64,000 bases of DNA from Mucilaginibacter xinganensis (GTDB taxonomy: Bacteria > Bacteroidota > Bacteroidia > Sphingobacteriales > Sphingobacteriaceae). Numbering within the stretch: the first letter of the stretch is position 1; every line of letters starts with the position of its first letter. The stretch spans positions 868,001 through 932,000 of the forward strand of contig NZ_CP022743.1 of NCBI RefSeq assembly GCF_002257585.1. Direction: 5' to 3'. A program made the position numbers and the translations under genes. Shown here one piece after another: positions 44,324 to 52,518 of this stretch. A model generated the notes under the pieces. The model saw only the letters and a program-made list of their open reading frames with translations, ran no database searches and was not told the DNA's origin.

Positions 44324-44635
44324 AACTATTAACTGATCTTATAAAGAACAAAATACTCAATGGGGTATTGGTGAGCTTTGTTTTGATATATAACTATAGC
44401 AAAATCCAAGTTCAAGCTTTATACCTATAAGACGTGCTGACTATTTGTTTAGTTACAAAAAGATGCTAAAAAATTATTAGCTCCCTGTTATCAGGTATAA
44501 AACTTAGCAAAACAACAAGCTGTTTTACTGATTGTTTTAAGAAAAATAATTTTTTTGAAATGATTAATAAGTAGTTATGATATTGCAGATATCTAAAGAC
44601 GCTATAATTCGCAGGTTACTAAATGTGTTAGGCGA
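44324..44635. other. AT-rich convergent gap, nothing recognised
   Basis: 312 bp between the nnr terminator and the anti-sigma stop codon. No open frame, repeat or hairpin stood out beyond general AT richness. Confidence 0.5.
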
Positions 44636-45481
44636 TTAAAACTTACCCAACACCATCATCTGATCCATCGTAGGGTTTACGCTGCCGCCACGTGGCTCAA
44701 GGGTAACTGCAAAAGCATCGGTTTTTACAGCAGCAATGGTTTTCATCTCTTTCATATCGGTAGAGTCCGGATTGGCGTCAAATACGCCTAAATCAACAGG
44801 CTTGCCGGCAACAATAGCCCATAGCTGATACTGGTGATCCTTGTCGTTCGCCGGCATTTTTACATTAGCCATATCAATCATCACTTTTTTCTTAACCGGG
44901 CTCCAGGCAATAGTTACTGCAGCAGTTGCAGGGGCATGCACCGTTGGGTTTAATTTCAGAAATTTAAATGAAGGGTCTCGAAGGACACTTAGTTCTCCTT
45001 CTACCAGGTTTACACGGTTAGCAAAATGTTGCTTGTCAACTTGTAATGCAGCAAGCTGGGTGGTTGATTCCTGTAATTTATTGTATAAATTCATTAAAGC
45101 TATACCACTTGCAATTAATAAAGCAAGGCATGCAGCAAACGCATATTTATAAAAATTATTTGTTTTGGGAGCTGTAAATGCAACTACATTATCTATAGCA
45201 GGTGCTGCCTTTGTATCAAAATTATAGTCGTCGCTAAAATTTGTAAGTATGCTGTTTAGAACCCTGCTCTTTAAATTTTCAGCAGGTTCAACAGCGTTAT
45301 GTTCTGCATACATCTCCATTGACAGCTCAATTTCATCCAGTTCAGCTTTAATTGAAGGATGTTTTGAGGCCATGGTTTCCACCTGTAACTTTTCTTCCGG
45401 AGATACATCTCCCAGAACATAAAGTTCCAAAATGCCTGATTCTATATATGCTTTAATATCTTCCACTTTCCGCCTTTTCAA
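44636..45481 (-). CDS. Membrane anti-sigma factor (RskA-like)
   Basis: 281-residue single-pass inner-membrane protein that should hold the co-transcribed ECF sigma factor. The cytoplasmic N-terminus (about 1-100) has IESGILELYVLGDVSPEEKL, a helical zinc-less anti-sigma layout. One TM segment, FYKYAFAACLALLIASGIAL, lies at about 107-126. A coiled-coil stretch follows (LYNKLQESTTQLAALQVDKQ), then the periplasmic RskA C-terminal domain with DHQYQLWAIVAGKPVDLGVF. The gene overlaps the sigma gene by 4 bp. The signal it answers to cannot be told from the sequence. Confidence 0.9.
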   Translation of the reverse strand: MKRRKVEDIKAYIESGILELYVLGDVSPEEKLQVETMASKHPSIKAELDEIELSMEMYAEHNAVEPAENLKSRVLNSILTNFSDDYNFDTKAAPAIDNVVAFTAPKTNNFYKYAFAACLALLIASGIALMNLYNKLQESTTQLAALQVDKQHFANRVNLVEGELSVLRDPSFKFLKLNPTVHAPATAAVTIAWSPVKKKVMIDMANVKMPANDKDHQYQLWAIVAGKPVDLGVFDANPDSTDMKEMKTIAAVKTDAFAVTLEPRGGSVNPTMDQMMVLGKF

Positions 45482-46029
45482 TTAAAATGTTTCCTGAGTT
45501 GCTGAATAGCCATCCTTAACCTTGTTTTAACAGTTCCAAGCGGAACCGCCAATTCTTCGGCAGCCTCTACATGGGTGTATCCCTTAAAGTATACCAGGTC
45601 TAGAATAGCCTTTTGGTCCGGCTTTAGCGTTTCCACTAACTCTTTAATACCCAACAGTTCAGGTTTGTAAACCGTGCTTCTCTGTTCGTCTATGGAAGTT
45701 ACGTTATTTTCCAGTTCCTGGTTTTTATTCTGGTTTTTAAAATCTTTCGATCTGATTTTATCAATGGAGAGATTGCGCGCAATATTCACCATCCAGGTAA
45801 ATAAACGGCCTTTTTCGGTACTGTAGCTCGAAAAGGAATGCCAGATTTTTACAAACGTTTCCTGCAGTACATCTTCTGCGGTTGCCGTATCAATTATTAT
45901 ACGCGAGATAACGCCGTACAACGATGACGAATACATATCGTAAAGAGCTTCAATAGCAATCTTTTCGCGATTCCTCAGCGCAAGCACCAATTCCTCTTCT
46001 GATAGCGATATTTTTCGTTTCTTACTCAA
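45478..46029 (-). CDS. ECF RNA polymerase sigma factor (SigK-like)
   Basis: 183-residue sigma-70 family factor of the extracytoplasmic group. Region 2 (about 20-90) contains ALYDMYSSSLYGVISRIII and TAEDVLQETFVKIWHSF with ENGRLFTWMVNIARN-like motif (here EKGRLFTWMVNIARNLSID). Region 4 (about 125-180) has ILDLVYFKGYTHVEAAEELA and PLGTVKTRLRMAIQQLRKHF, the helix-turn-helix for the -35-like element. It lies upstream of and overlaps the anti-sigma gene, the usual order. The overall similarity is to sigma factors paired with RskA-type anti-sigma proteins. lipA sits 27 bp upstream on the same strand. Confidence 0.95.
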   Translation of the reverse strand: MSKKRKISLSEEELVLALRNREKIAIEALYDMYSSSLYGVISRIIIDTATAEDVLQETFVKIWHSFSSYSTEKGRLFTWMVNIARNLSIDKIRSKDFKNQNKNQELENNVTSIDEQRSTVYKPELLGIKELVETLKPDQKAILDLVYFKGYTHVEAAEELAVPLGTVKTRLRMAIQQLRKHFN

Positions 46030-46055
46030 AGTGGGTTCAAGATATAAATGTATTG

Positions 46056-46934
46056 TCAGATTTCAAATAAATGTTTTTCTGCGTGGTAAGAAGAACGAAC
46101 CAAAGGGCCGCTTTCTACATATCTAAAACCTTTATTTAACCCAAATTGTTTGTATCGTTCAAACTGATCCGGATGGATCCAGTCAATTACCGGGTGATGG
46201 CTGCGTGTAGGCTGTAAATATTGCCCTAAAGTAAGTATTTGTACACCGGCTTCCAGTAAATCATCCATAGCCTCCAGTACGTCATCTTCCGTTTCACTGA
46301 GGCCCAGCATAATTCCGGATTTGGTACGCAACCCCGCTTGCGAGATATATTTTAAACATTCTAGGCTGCGGTCATATTTGGCCTGGATGCGTACTTCTTT
46401 AGTTAAGCGCCTTACGGTTTCCAAGTTGTGCGAAACCACTTCCGGCCTGGTTTCAAGCACGCGGTTAAGATTATCCCAAATACCCCTGAAATCAGGCAAT
46501 AAGGTTTCTAAAGTAGTATCAGGGCTTTCTCTGCGGATGGCATTAATGGTTTCGGCCCAGATAATTGATCCGCCATCTTTAAGGTCATCACGATCCACAG
46601 AGGTTATTACGCAATGCTTTACCTGCATTAGTTTAACCGAATTAGCAACCCGGTTTGGCTCATCTGTATCAACCGCTAAAGGGCGGCCTGTGGCAACAGC
46701 ACAAAACGAACAAGAGCGGGTACAAATGTTTCCCAATATCATAAATGTGGCAGTACCGGCACCCCAGCACTCTCCCATATTGGGGCAGTTTCCGCTTTCG
46801 CATATGGTATGTAATTTATGCTCATCAACCAGGCCACGCACATGGGCATATTCTTTGCCAACAGGCAATCTTACCCTAAGCCAGTCAGGCTTGCGTTGCA
46901 TTTGGTTTGCAGGGACAACAGGCAAATCAATCAT
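46056..46934 (-). CDS. lipA: Lipoyl synthase
   Basis: Radical-SAM enzyme that inserts two sulfurs into octanoyl groups on lipoate-dependent enzymes. The 292 residues begin [33 protein letters not shown] (about 45-57) supplies the auxiliary iron-sulfur cluster, [10 protein letters not shown] (about 71-80) the radical-SAM cluster, and [13 protein letters not shown] and RSSYHAEK near the C-terminus the remaining motifs. A minus-strand -7 element TACTTTTG (46946-46939) ends only 4 bp before the ATG, which predicts a leaderless mRNA. The ECF sigma gene follows after 26 bp. Confidence 0.97.
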   Translation of the reverse strand: MIDLPVVPANQMQRKPDWLRVRLPVGKEYAHVRGLVDEHKLHTICESGNCPNMGECWGAGTATFMILGNICTRSCSFCAVATGRPLAVDTDEPNRVANSVKLMQVKHCVITSVDRDDLKDGGSIIWAETINAIRRESPDTTLETLLPDFRGIWDNLNRVLETRPEVVSHNLETVRRLTKEVRIQAKYDRSLECLKYISQAGLRTKSGIMLGLSETEDDVLEAMDDLLEAGVQILTLGQYLQPTRSHHPVIDWIHPDQFERYKQFGLNKGFRYVESGPLVRSSYHAEKHLFEI

Positions 46935-46938
46935 GTTA

Positions 46939-46946
46939 CAAAAGTA
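46939..46946 (-). promoter_or_regulatory. -7 element of lipA, leaderless layout
   Basis: TACTTTTG on the minus strand, ending 4 bp upstream of the lipA ATG (46934). No clear -33 TTTG is seen 20 bp upstream. Confidence 0.6.
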
Positions 46947-47065
46947 TGTAAAAAGTTGTGATTAGTGATTAGACATCACGGCTTGCCGATTAGTTTTTAC
47001 ATTTAATAAATACACGGTATAATACTTTTGCTTTAACTAATCTTCAGTCGCTGATTTTTCCAAAA

Positions 47066-47395
47066 CTACGCCATTACTGACATCGCCTCTTCAACGGAAA
47101 CTTCTCCGTGCGAAAGATCAAGCACGCATTCGCCGTCTTTTATCATTAGCAATTGTGGCGATTCGTGATGAACTGAAAAATCAGCTGCAACCTGGTTTGA
47201 AAGGTCCCTGTATTTAATCAGGTCTAAAAAAAATAGCGGTAAATTTGCCGGTAACTGATCCCAATCCAGCTCGAAACGTTTCTTTACCATCATACTGATG
47301 GAGCAACGGGTGCTATGTTTAAAAATTAAACTATAGCCTTCTTGTTTTTTTATAGCATTAATTTGCTCAGCCGACTCCAGCGATGTCCAGTTCAT
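47066..47395 (-). CDS. ytxJ: Bacillithiol system redox protein YtxJ (monothiol bacilliredoxin-like)
   Basis: 109-residue thioredoxin-fold protein. SLIFKHSTRCSISMMVKKRF (about 22-41) carries the single active-site cysteine in the HSTRCSIS motif of the YtxJ/BrxC group, and LFFLDLIKYRDLSNQVAADF with SPQLLMIKDGECV completes the fold. It is expected to remove bacillithiol from mixed disulfides on proteins, which implies that the organism uses bacillithiol; the biosynthetic genes are not in this window. It is a single gene on the minus strand between lipA and the small lipoprotein. Confidence 0.9.
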   Translation of the reverse strand: MNWTSLESAEQINAIKKQEGYSLIFKHSTRCSISMMVKKRFELDWDQLPANLPLFFLDLIKYRDLSNQVAADFSVHHESPQLLMIKDGECVLDLSHGEVSVEEAMSVMA

Positions 47396-47490
47396 AAAAA
47401 AATATATAACGATGAATACCTAATTAAACGCAAAACAACACAAAAACGGCTGTGGTTTTAGGCAGTTGATGAAAAAATGACATTTAACTG

Positions 47491-47601
47491 TTAACGTCCG
47501 CTTTTTGGATATGATCCGTAAGCAGGGCACAATTTGTTTGAGCATGAAGCGAGGGTTCCCAATGCTAAAGCTATAAATGCGATGTAAAGTATTTTTTTCA
47601 T
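47491..47601 (-). CDS. Tiny lipoprotein, 36 residues
   Basis: A very short gene in the ytxJ-ribH gap. I translated it as MKKILYIAFIALALGTLASC followed by SNKLCPAYGSYPKSGR and a TAA stop. The first 20 residues form a clear lipoprotein signal peptide with lipobox LASC, so the mature part is 17 residues beginning with the lipid-modified cysteine. The mature part contains a second cysteine and a short polar tail. Its start lies 30 bp beyond the ribH stop, so it may be co-transcribed after ribH. Such mini-lipoproteins occur in Bacteroidetes; function is unknown. Confidence 0.75.
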   Translation of the reverse strand: MKKILYIAFIALALGTLASCSNKLCPAYGSYPKSGR

Positions 47602-47630
47602 TTTAAAGTCCGATTAGGTTTTATACGGAA

Positions 47631-48125
47631 TTAACTTTTTAAAGTTTCAGCAAGATAAGCCATTTTTATGGCAGTTACGGCACCTTCAATACCTTTATTT
47701 CCATGTTTGCCGCCTGCACGGTCAACAGCCTGTTGCTGTGTATCAGTAGTTAATACCCCAAATATAACAGGTTTTGAATATTTTAAGGCAACATTGGTTA
47801 AACCGTTTGCTACTGCATTGCAAATAAAATCAAAATGCCTTGTTTCGCCCTGTATAACACAGCCAAGGCATATTATAGCATCAAATTTACCGGTTTTTAA
47901 CAAGAAATCGGCACCTGATGTTAATTCAAAACTGCCCGGAACCTGGTGTGTAACAATGTTTTGCTCCGCAGCGCCGTGTTCAAGCAGGCTCTCATAAGCA
48001 CCCTGGTACAACGCGTTGGTGATACCGGCATTCCATTCGGCAACAACAATCCCGAATTTGTAGGGAGCCGCAGATGGAACTTCTGTTTCAGAAAAATCAG
48101 ACAAGTTTTTAAGATGTGTTGCCAT
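47631..48125 (-). CDS. ribH: 6,7-dimethyl-8-ribityllumazine synthase
   Basis: Penultimate step of riboflavin synthesis, forming lumazine from the ribityl-uracil and dihydroxybutanone phosphate; works as a 60-mer or pentamer. I start at the ATG at 48125 (MATHLKNLSDFS), giving 164 residues; the open frame runs 11 codons further into the palindromic repeat. FGIVVAEWNAGITNALYQGA (substrate-binding F/W region), VPGSFELTSGADFLL, and LGCVIQGETRHFDFICNAVA with the catalytic histidine (GETRHFD) are present. TDTQQQAVDRAGGKHGNKG is the phosphate-binding part. No FMN riboswitch can be recognised upstream. Confidence 0.96.
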   Translation of the reverse strand: MATHLKNLSDFSETEVPSAAPYKFGIVVAEWNAGITNALYQGAYESLLEHGAAEQNIVTHQVPGSFELTSGADFLLKTGKFDAIICLGCVIQGETRHFDFICNAVANGLTNVALKYSKPVIFGVLTTDTQQQAVDRAGGKHGNKGIEGAVTAIKMAYLAETLKS

Positions 48126-48144
48126 GGAGGATCTATTTAAATGC

Positions 48145-48228
48145 GAAAGTCGGAGCAACGGTTTCGGGGCGATAAATCAGAACTTGGAAATTCCAATAAA
48201 TAAACCCGAAATCGACGTTCCGACTTTC
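48145..48228. repeat. 84-bp palindromic element upstream of ribH
   Basis: Three nested inverted pairs: GAAAGTCGGA (48145-48154) with TCCGACTTTC (48219-48228); TTTCGGG (48162-48168) with CCCGAAA (48205-48211); and TTGGAA with TTCCAA around 48184-48196. It fills most of the gap between the TPR gene and ribH. It would fold into a long hairpin in mRNA. Confidence 0.8.
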
Positions 48229-48236
48229 TAAATCAA

Positions 48237-48914
48237 TTAAAGCTTTGCTTCGGTACGCGCTATATATTCGTCAATATTTTGCGCTTCTGTACTTTCAGGA
48301 TAATCGCTTTTTATTTTTTTATACGTTTCATCAGCCGATTTATTGTCGTTCTGTGTTTCGTAAACTAACCCAAGTTTTTTTAAGTATAGAGGGGTTAAAA
48401 ATTTATTGTTCGCTTTGTCAGCCGCTTTTTTGAAGTAGGTTGATGCTTTATCATAATCCTTCAATTCAACATATGCATCAGCAGTGCTTCCGTATGCTTC
48501 GGCAGCCACCATGCTATCATTGCCGCGATAATTTGTTAAATTATCAATAGCTTTTTGAAATTCGCCTTTATTTAAATAAGCCGTACCTAAATAGAAGTAG
48601 GCCAAATTAGCAGCTTTGGTATTGCCGTAATCGTCAATTATTTTTTGGAAGCCAGGATAGCCGGCATCTCCTTTAATAGCTTTGTCCCATTCTTTTTTTG
48701 CCCAAAAATCTTGTGCAACGTGCATTTGGTTTGATGCTTTGATCTCTTGTGGAGCTATATAGAATTTTTGATATGCAACATAAGCAACAACCATTACTAA
48801 AATAGCGCCAACTATAAATATCAGGCTTTTTTGGTTCTCCTGGATAAAGTTACCTGATGGTTTTAAACGCTTTTCTTCTACTACTACCTTGGTATTGGCC
48901 TGGGTTTTTGACAT
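48237..48914 (-). CDS. Membrane-anchored TPR protein (YfgM-like)
   Basis: 225 residues with a cytoplasmic N-terminus (about 1-27), one TM helix (SLIFIVGAILVMVVAYVAYQ, about 29-48) and a periplasmic helical domain. Repeated TPR-type units include KAANLAYFYLGTAYLNKGEF, VAAEAYGSTADAYVELKDYD and LTPLYLKKLGLVYETQNDNK. This layout matches YfgM, which helps periplasmic chaperone networks and is linked to the secretion translocon. The C-terminus (STEAQNIDEYIARTEAKL) closes the last repeat. A minus-strand -7 element TATTTTTG is at 48944-48937, about 20 bp before the ATG. Confidence 0.85.
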   Translation of the reverse strand: MSKTQANTKVVVEEKRLKPSGNFIQENQKSLIFIVGAILVMVVAYVAYQKFYIAPQEIKASNQMHVAQDFWAKKEWDKAIKGDAGYPGFQKIIDDYGNTKAANLAYFYLGTAYLNKGEFQKAIDNLTNYRGNDSMVAAEAYGSTADAYVELKDYDKASTYFKKAADKANNKFLTPLYLKKLGLVYETQNDNKSADETYKKIKSDYPESTEAQNIDEYIARTEAKL

Positions 48915-48989
48915 TTCTCTTCTAAAATTAAGTGTGCAAAAATACAGTTTTCAAAATTTTTAGCAATACCTTTTAAATTAAATATTTAT

Positions 48990-49150
48990 GGGGGCTTGAG
49001 ATTAGAGGTTAACCGCCGGAGATTAGTTGTTGTAAGGCTGGAATAGCAGATTATTAAAAGTATCATCCTGATCTGCAGCCTTTAATTTGTTCCCTGCTTT
49101 CTGTCGTCCTCACTTTCGGACTAAAATCCTCCAATCTCTAACCGCTAATC
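48990..49150. repeat. AGATTAG-type intergenic repeat before recF
   Basis: TTGAGATTAGAGGTTAACCG and GGAGATTAG at the left and CCTCCAATCTCTAACCGC with TAATCACTA at the right are inverted versions of the same words. The middle (CACTTTCGGACTAAAATCC) resembles the 2053-2150 element. Confidence 0.6.
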
Positions 49151-49152
49151 AC

Positions 49153-49160
49153 TACCTTTG
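49153..49160 (+). promoter_or_regulatory. -7 element of recF, near-leaderless layout
   Basis: TACCTTTG, exact TAnnTTTG, ends 8 bp before the recF ATG (49169). Expected transcription start is at or just before the ATG. The -33 region is taken up by repeat text and has no clear TTTG. Confidence 0.6.
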
Positions 49161-49168
49161 AACGCCTT

Positions 49169-50269
49169 ATGTATCTACAGCAATTATCGGTCATAAATTT
49201 TAAGAACTACGCGGAAGCCGGGCTAACATTTAGCGAGGGAGTTAACGTTTTTACCGGTAATAATGGTGCCGGAAAAACCAATTTGCTGGATGCTATATAC
49301 TACATGTCTCTGTGCAAAAGTTATTTTAACCCAATTGATAGCCAGCAAATAAAGCAGGGGGCTGATTTTTTTATCGTAACCGGTAATTTTAACAGGAATG
49401 GTAAAGCCGAGCATATTGCCTGCTCTGTAAAGCGCAATCAAAAGAAGCAATTTAAGCGCAATAAAAAAGATTATCAGCGCCTGGCGGATCACATAGGGTT
49501 ACTTCCGCTGGTAATGGTGTCGCCTTACGACATCAGCATTATTATAGAAGGCAGTGATGAACGGAGGAAATTTATTGATAATGTAATCTCGCAAACCGAC
49601 AATGCCTATCTTGATGAATTACTGGTATATAATAAGGTGTTGGCTAACCGAAATGCACTGCTAAAGCAAATTGCTGACAGCGGTCGGTACGATCCGGGAT
49701 TGATGGAGGTTTTTGACGAACAATTGTCCATTTCGGGGAGCCGGATATTTGAGAAACGCAAGCTTTTTATGGAAAGCTTTACTGAAATTTTCAATAAGCA
49801 CTACAGTTTTTTAAGTGAGGATGCGGAGCAGGTTGAAATGGTTTACGAATCGCAACTGTTACAAAATGACCTGTCAACGCTGTTGAAAAAGAATATTGAA
49901 AAAGACAGGATACTTGAGCGTACCAATGCCGGCATTCATAAAGATGACCTGGTTTTTGCTATTCATGGCATGCCCATGAAAAAGTTTGGTTCACAGGGGC
50001 AGCAAAAATCTTTTTTAATAGCTTTAAAATTAGCACAATACAGTTTTTTGGATCAGCAGAATAAGTTTAAGCCAATATTACTACTCGATGATATTTTTGA
50101 TAAGCTTGATGATCGAAGGATTACTAAATTGATGCAGATGATTTCCAACCACGATTTTGGACAGGTATTTATTACAGATACCAGCGAAGAGCGGGTGATA
50201 AATATATTTAAGAAAATAGGGGTGGAAATAACATTGTTTAAGGTAAAGGAAGGGGAGATTGATGCGTAA
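49169..50269 (+). CDS. recF: DNA replication/repair protein RecF
   Basis: SMC-like ATPase that loads RecA at single-strand gaps with RecO and RecR. The 366 residues start MYLQQLSVINFKNYAEAGL, the standard N-terminus, which supports this start. Walker A is VFTGNNGAGKTNLLDAIYYM (GNNGAGKTN, about 30-38), with VMVSPYDISIIIEGSDERRK following. KKFGSQGQQKSFLIALKLAQ is the ABC signature and ILLLDDIFDKLDDRR Walker B. The gene overlaps dciA by 8 bp. Unlike the dnaA-dnaN-recF order of many bacteria, it stands alone here with dciA. Confidence 0.97.
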   Translation: MYLQQLSVINFKNYAEAGLTFSEGVNVFTGNNGAGKTNLLDAIYYMSLCKSYFNPIDSQQIKQGADFFIVTGNFNRNGKAEHIACSVKRNQKKQFKRNKKDYQRLADHIGLLPLVMVSPYDISIIIEGSDERRKFIDNVISQTDNAYLDELLVYNKVLANRNALLKQIADSGRYDPGLMEVFDEQLSISGSRIFEKRKLFMESFTEIFNKHYSFLSEDAEQVEMVYESQLLQNDLSTLLKKNIEKDRILERTNAGIHKDDLVFAIHGMPMKKFGSQGQQKSFLIALKLAQYSFLDQQNKFKPILLLDDIFDKLDDRRITKLMQMISNHDFGQVFITDTSEERVINIFKKIGVEITLFKVKEGEIDA

Positions 50270-50552
50270 GGCTAACGATAAATCATTAAAAGAAGCTATT
50301 GAGCAAATGCTTAATGTTTACAAAATTAAGCGCAAGTTTGACGAAACATCTATAATAGCGCATTGGCCCGAACTGGTTGGCAAGCCTGTAGCTAACCGCA
50401 CAAAAGAATTGTTTATTCACGACAAAAAACTTTTCCTGCGGGTGGAGTCGTCAGTAATAAAAAATGAACTGATGATGATGCGTGAGCAAATAATTGAAAA
50501 AATAAATGATGAAGCTAAAACGAATTTAGTTGAAGAAATTATTTTCCTTTAG
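50262..50552 (+). CDS. dciA: DciA-type replicative helicase loader/DUF721 protein
   Basis: 96-residue DUF721 protein; DciA helps the DnaB helicase in bacteria that lack DnaC or DnaI. The ATG at 50262 lies inside the end of recF, so the two are coupled; a TTG 3 bp upstream is a less likely start. FDETSIIAHWPELVGKPVAN (about 26-45) is the typical W-x-x-x-V-G core of the KH-like fold, and RTKELFIHDKKLFLRVESSV and IIEKINDEAKTNLVEEIIFL complete it. Short form without a C-terminal extension. It ends inside the 3' end of the convergent small membrane protein gene. Confidence 0.9.
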   Translation: MRKANDKSLKEAIEQMLNVYKIKRKFDETSIIAHWPELVGKPVANRTKELFIHDKKLFLRVESSVIKNELMMMREQIIEKINDEAKTNLVEEIIFL

Positions 50553-50736
50553 TCCACCTTGGGAAAAACGACTTAAAGTTTAGATCGTCGCTCATTCTTG
50601 AAAAAGCAAGAATAAATAAACCCGGAAGTATAAAGGCGAGTTGTGCCTCAGGATGCGTTCTGTAAAGCAATATAGTGCCCGAAACCAACACGATTATAAG
50701 TAACAGGTATAAAATATATTTAAGAAGAAGCCTCAT
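50539..50736 (-). CDS. Small membrane protein, two TM helices
   Basis: 65 residues, basic N-terminus MRLLLKYILYLLLIIVLVSG forming the first TM helix, a turn with YRTHPEAQ, and the second helix LAFILPGLFILAFSRM. The C-terminus is polar and basic (FFPRWTKGK) and should face the cytoplasm. No known motif. It is convergent with dciA, overlapping its last 14 bp. I do not recognise it as a defined family, but hydrophobic pattern and codon use look like a real gene. Confidence 0.6.
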   Translation of the reverse strand: MRLLLKYILYLLLIIVLVSGTILLYRTHPEAQLAFILPGLFILAFSRMSDDLNFKSFFPRWTKGK

Positions 50737-50874
50737 GATTTTGTTCTGGGTTATAATAAATAAGGGCTTTGCAAAACACAGTTTTTCAAAACGTTATAAA
50801 AATAGACACTTCTTTTTAGAATAACAAAATAACAGGATGTTTTTTATTAATAAAACATCCTGTTAACTAATGCT

Positions 50875-51294
50875 TTAGAACTTTTCAAGTGCGGAGAAAA
50901 AGAAGTCGCCTTCAATTTTTGCATTTTCAGAAGAGTCAGATCCGTGAATGGCATTTGCTCCGATTGACTCAGCAAATAACTGGCGGATAGTTCCGGCTTC
51001 AGCCTTTGCAGGATCAGTAGCACCAATCAGTTTACGGAAGTCTTCAACTGCGTTGTCTTTTTCTAAAATAGCGGCTACAATAGGGCCTGATGACATAAAG
51101 CCTACAAGTTCGCCGTAAAATGGGCGTTCTTTATGAACTTCGTAAAATTTTCCGGCAGTTTGCTCTGTTAATGCGATGTATTTCATAGCATTGATTTTAA
51201 AACCAGCCTTTATTATTTGATCTAAAATTGCACCGATATGCCCGTTTGCAACAGCATCAGGCTTAATCATGGTAAATGTTTTATTGTTACTCAT
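50875..51294 (-). CDS. ndk: Nucleoside-diphosphate kinase
   Basis: Transfers the gamma phosphate of ATP to other nucleoside diphosphates. The 139 residues begin [20 protein letters not shown], the N-terminal strand and helix. [17 protein letters not shown] (about 111-127) holds the phosphohistidine H119 and the following S-D-S signature. Length fits the short bacterial Ndk. A minus-strand -7 element TACTTTTG lies at 51407-51400, about 105 bp upstream. Single gene between the small membrane protein and the divergent nrnA. Confidence 0.97.
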   Translation of the reverse strand: MSNNKTFTMIKPDAVANGHIGAILDQIIKAGFKINAMKYIALTEQTAGKFYEVHKERPFYGELVGFMSSGPIVAAILEKDNAVEDFRKLIGATDPAKAEAGTIRQLFAESIGANAIHGSDSSENAKIEGDFFFSALEKF

Positions 51295-51473
51295 CTTAAT
51301 AATTTACTTTTTGTTTTGAAGTTGATGGTTTATGATGGAATTATTTTGTTTCCGCGGTGAATATTGAACCATCAACAATCTACTGTTTCTAATTTCCCGC
51401 AAAAGTAGCTTTTTACAATTAAAACATAAAGCCTTTTACATTAAATAAGATGGTTGTATTTGATTTATTTATT

Positions 51474-51481
51474 TAGCTTTG
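51474..51481 (+). promoter_or_regulatory. -7 element of the nrnA-FKBP transcript
   Basis: TAGCTTTG, an exact TAnnTTTG, 20 bp before the ATG at 51502. A TTG at 51454-51456, 17 bp upstream, may serve as the -33 element. Confidence 0.6.
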
Positions 51482-51501
51482 CAACTCTTTTTTGAAAATT
51501 G

Positions 51502-52512
51502 ATGTTAGATACAGCCTCGCTTATAAAACTTTTAGCGCAGCCCCAAAAAATAGTAATTACTACTCATCACAAGCCTGATGGTGATGCTATGGGCTCGTCG
51601 CTTGGTTTATATAATTATCTTATACAGCAGGGCCATCATACTAAGGTTATTACACCTACTGATTATCCCGATTTTTTAAGCTGGCTGCCTGGCAACGGCG
51701 AAGTTATAATTTATACAGAGCAAACTTCAGAGGCTGCGGAACTTATTGCCGGCGCTGATATGATATTTTGTCTGGATTTTAATGCGCTTAACCGGATTAA
51801 TGAAATGGGTGCCCTTGTTGGTGAGAGCAGTGCAATTAAAATAATGATCGACCACCACCTGGAACCGCAGGATTTTGATGATTACCGTTACTGGGATATC
51901 AACGCATGTGCTACAGCACAATTAATATACACCTTCATTACTGACGAGCTTAATAACAAGAAGTTAATTAACAAGGACGTAGCCACCTGTTTATATACTG
52001 GTATAATGACGGATTCGGCTTCATTCTCATTACCTAAAACAACTTCTGCGGTACACCGCATTATTGCAGATTTGATTGATGAGGGGGCTGTTAACTGGCA
52101 AATCCACGAACAGATATACAAAAACTCGTCTGAAAACCGTTTACGCTTTTTAGGCATCTGCCTTTCGGAGCGGCTGGAAGTTTTGCATGAATTTAATACC
52201 GCAATAATAGCAGTGCCTAAGGCCGATCTGGAAAAATATGATGTTATAACCGGAGATACAGAAGGAATAGTTAACTATGCATTGTCAATAGCCGGGGTTA
52301 AACTGGCTGCATTTATTGTTGAACGGAATGACAGGGTGAAGCTTTCATTACGTTCAAAAGGAGAGTTTCCGGCTAATGAGATCTGCAAAAAATACTTTGA
52401 AGGCGGCGGTCATCGTAATGCCGCCGGCGGCGTGTCATCGGGTAGCCTTGAAGAGGTTGTCAACCAATTTAAATTAATATTACCTGAATATAAAAAACTA
52501 TTAATACAATAA
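51502..52512 (+). CDS. nrnA: DHH-family bifunctional oligoribonuclease/PAP phosphatase
   Basis: NrnA-type phosphoesterase that degrades nanoRNAs and 3'-phosphoadenosine 5'-phosphate. The ATG at 51502 gives 336 residues; a TTG 3 bp upstream is the alternative. Motifs: TTHHKPDGDAMGSSLGL (motif I, about 19-35), FCLDFNALNRI (motif II), MIDHHLEPQDF (DHH motif, about 114-124) and the DHHA1 C-terminal GGGHRNAAGG (about 306-315). TGIMTDSASFSLPKT is motif IV. It is followed 6 bp later by an FKBP isomerase gene, so they are on one transcript although the functions differ. Confidence 0.94.
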   Translation: MLDTASLIKLLAQPQKIVITTHHKPDGDAMGSSLGLYNYLIQQGHHTKVITPTDYPDFLSWLPGNGEVIIYTEQTSEAAELIAGADMIFCLDFNALNRINEMGALVGESSAIKIMIDHHLEPQDFDDYRYWDINACATAQLIYTFITDELNNKKLINKDVATCLYTGIMTDSASFSLPKTTSAVHRIIADLIDEGAVNWQIHEQIYKNSSENRLRFLGICLSERLEVLHEFNTAIIAVPKADLEKYDVITGDTEGIVNYALSIAGVKLAAFIVERNDRVKLSLRSKGEFPANEICKKYFEGGGHRNAAGGVSSGSLEEVVNQFKLILPEYKKLLIQ

Positions 52513-52518
52513 GAGAAA

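Noticed and set aside
46321..46965. 214-codon plus-strand frame opposite lipA
   Set aside because: It is a mirror of the lipA reading frame; lipA has all cluster cysteines.
48126..48236. Possible FMN riboswitch upstream of ribH
   Set aside because: No FMN-element conserved segments (such as the GGGC...GGTGAAATTCC core) could be found; only an inverted repeat is present.
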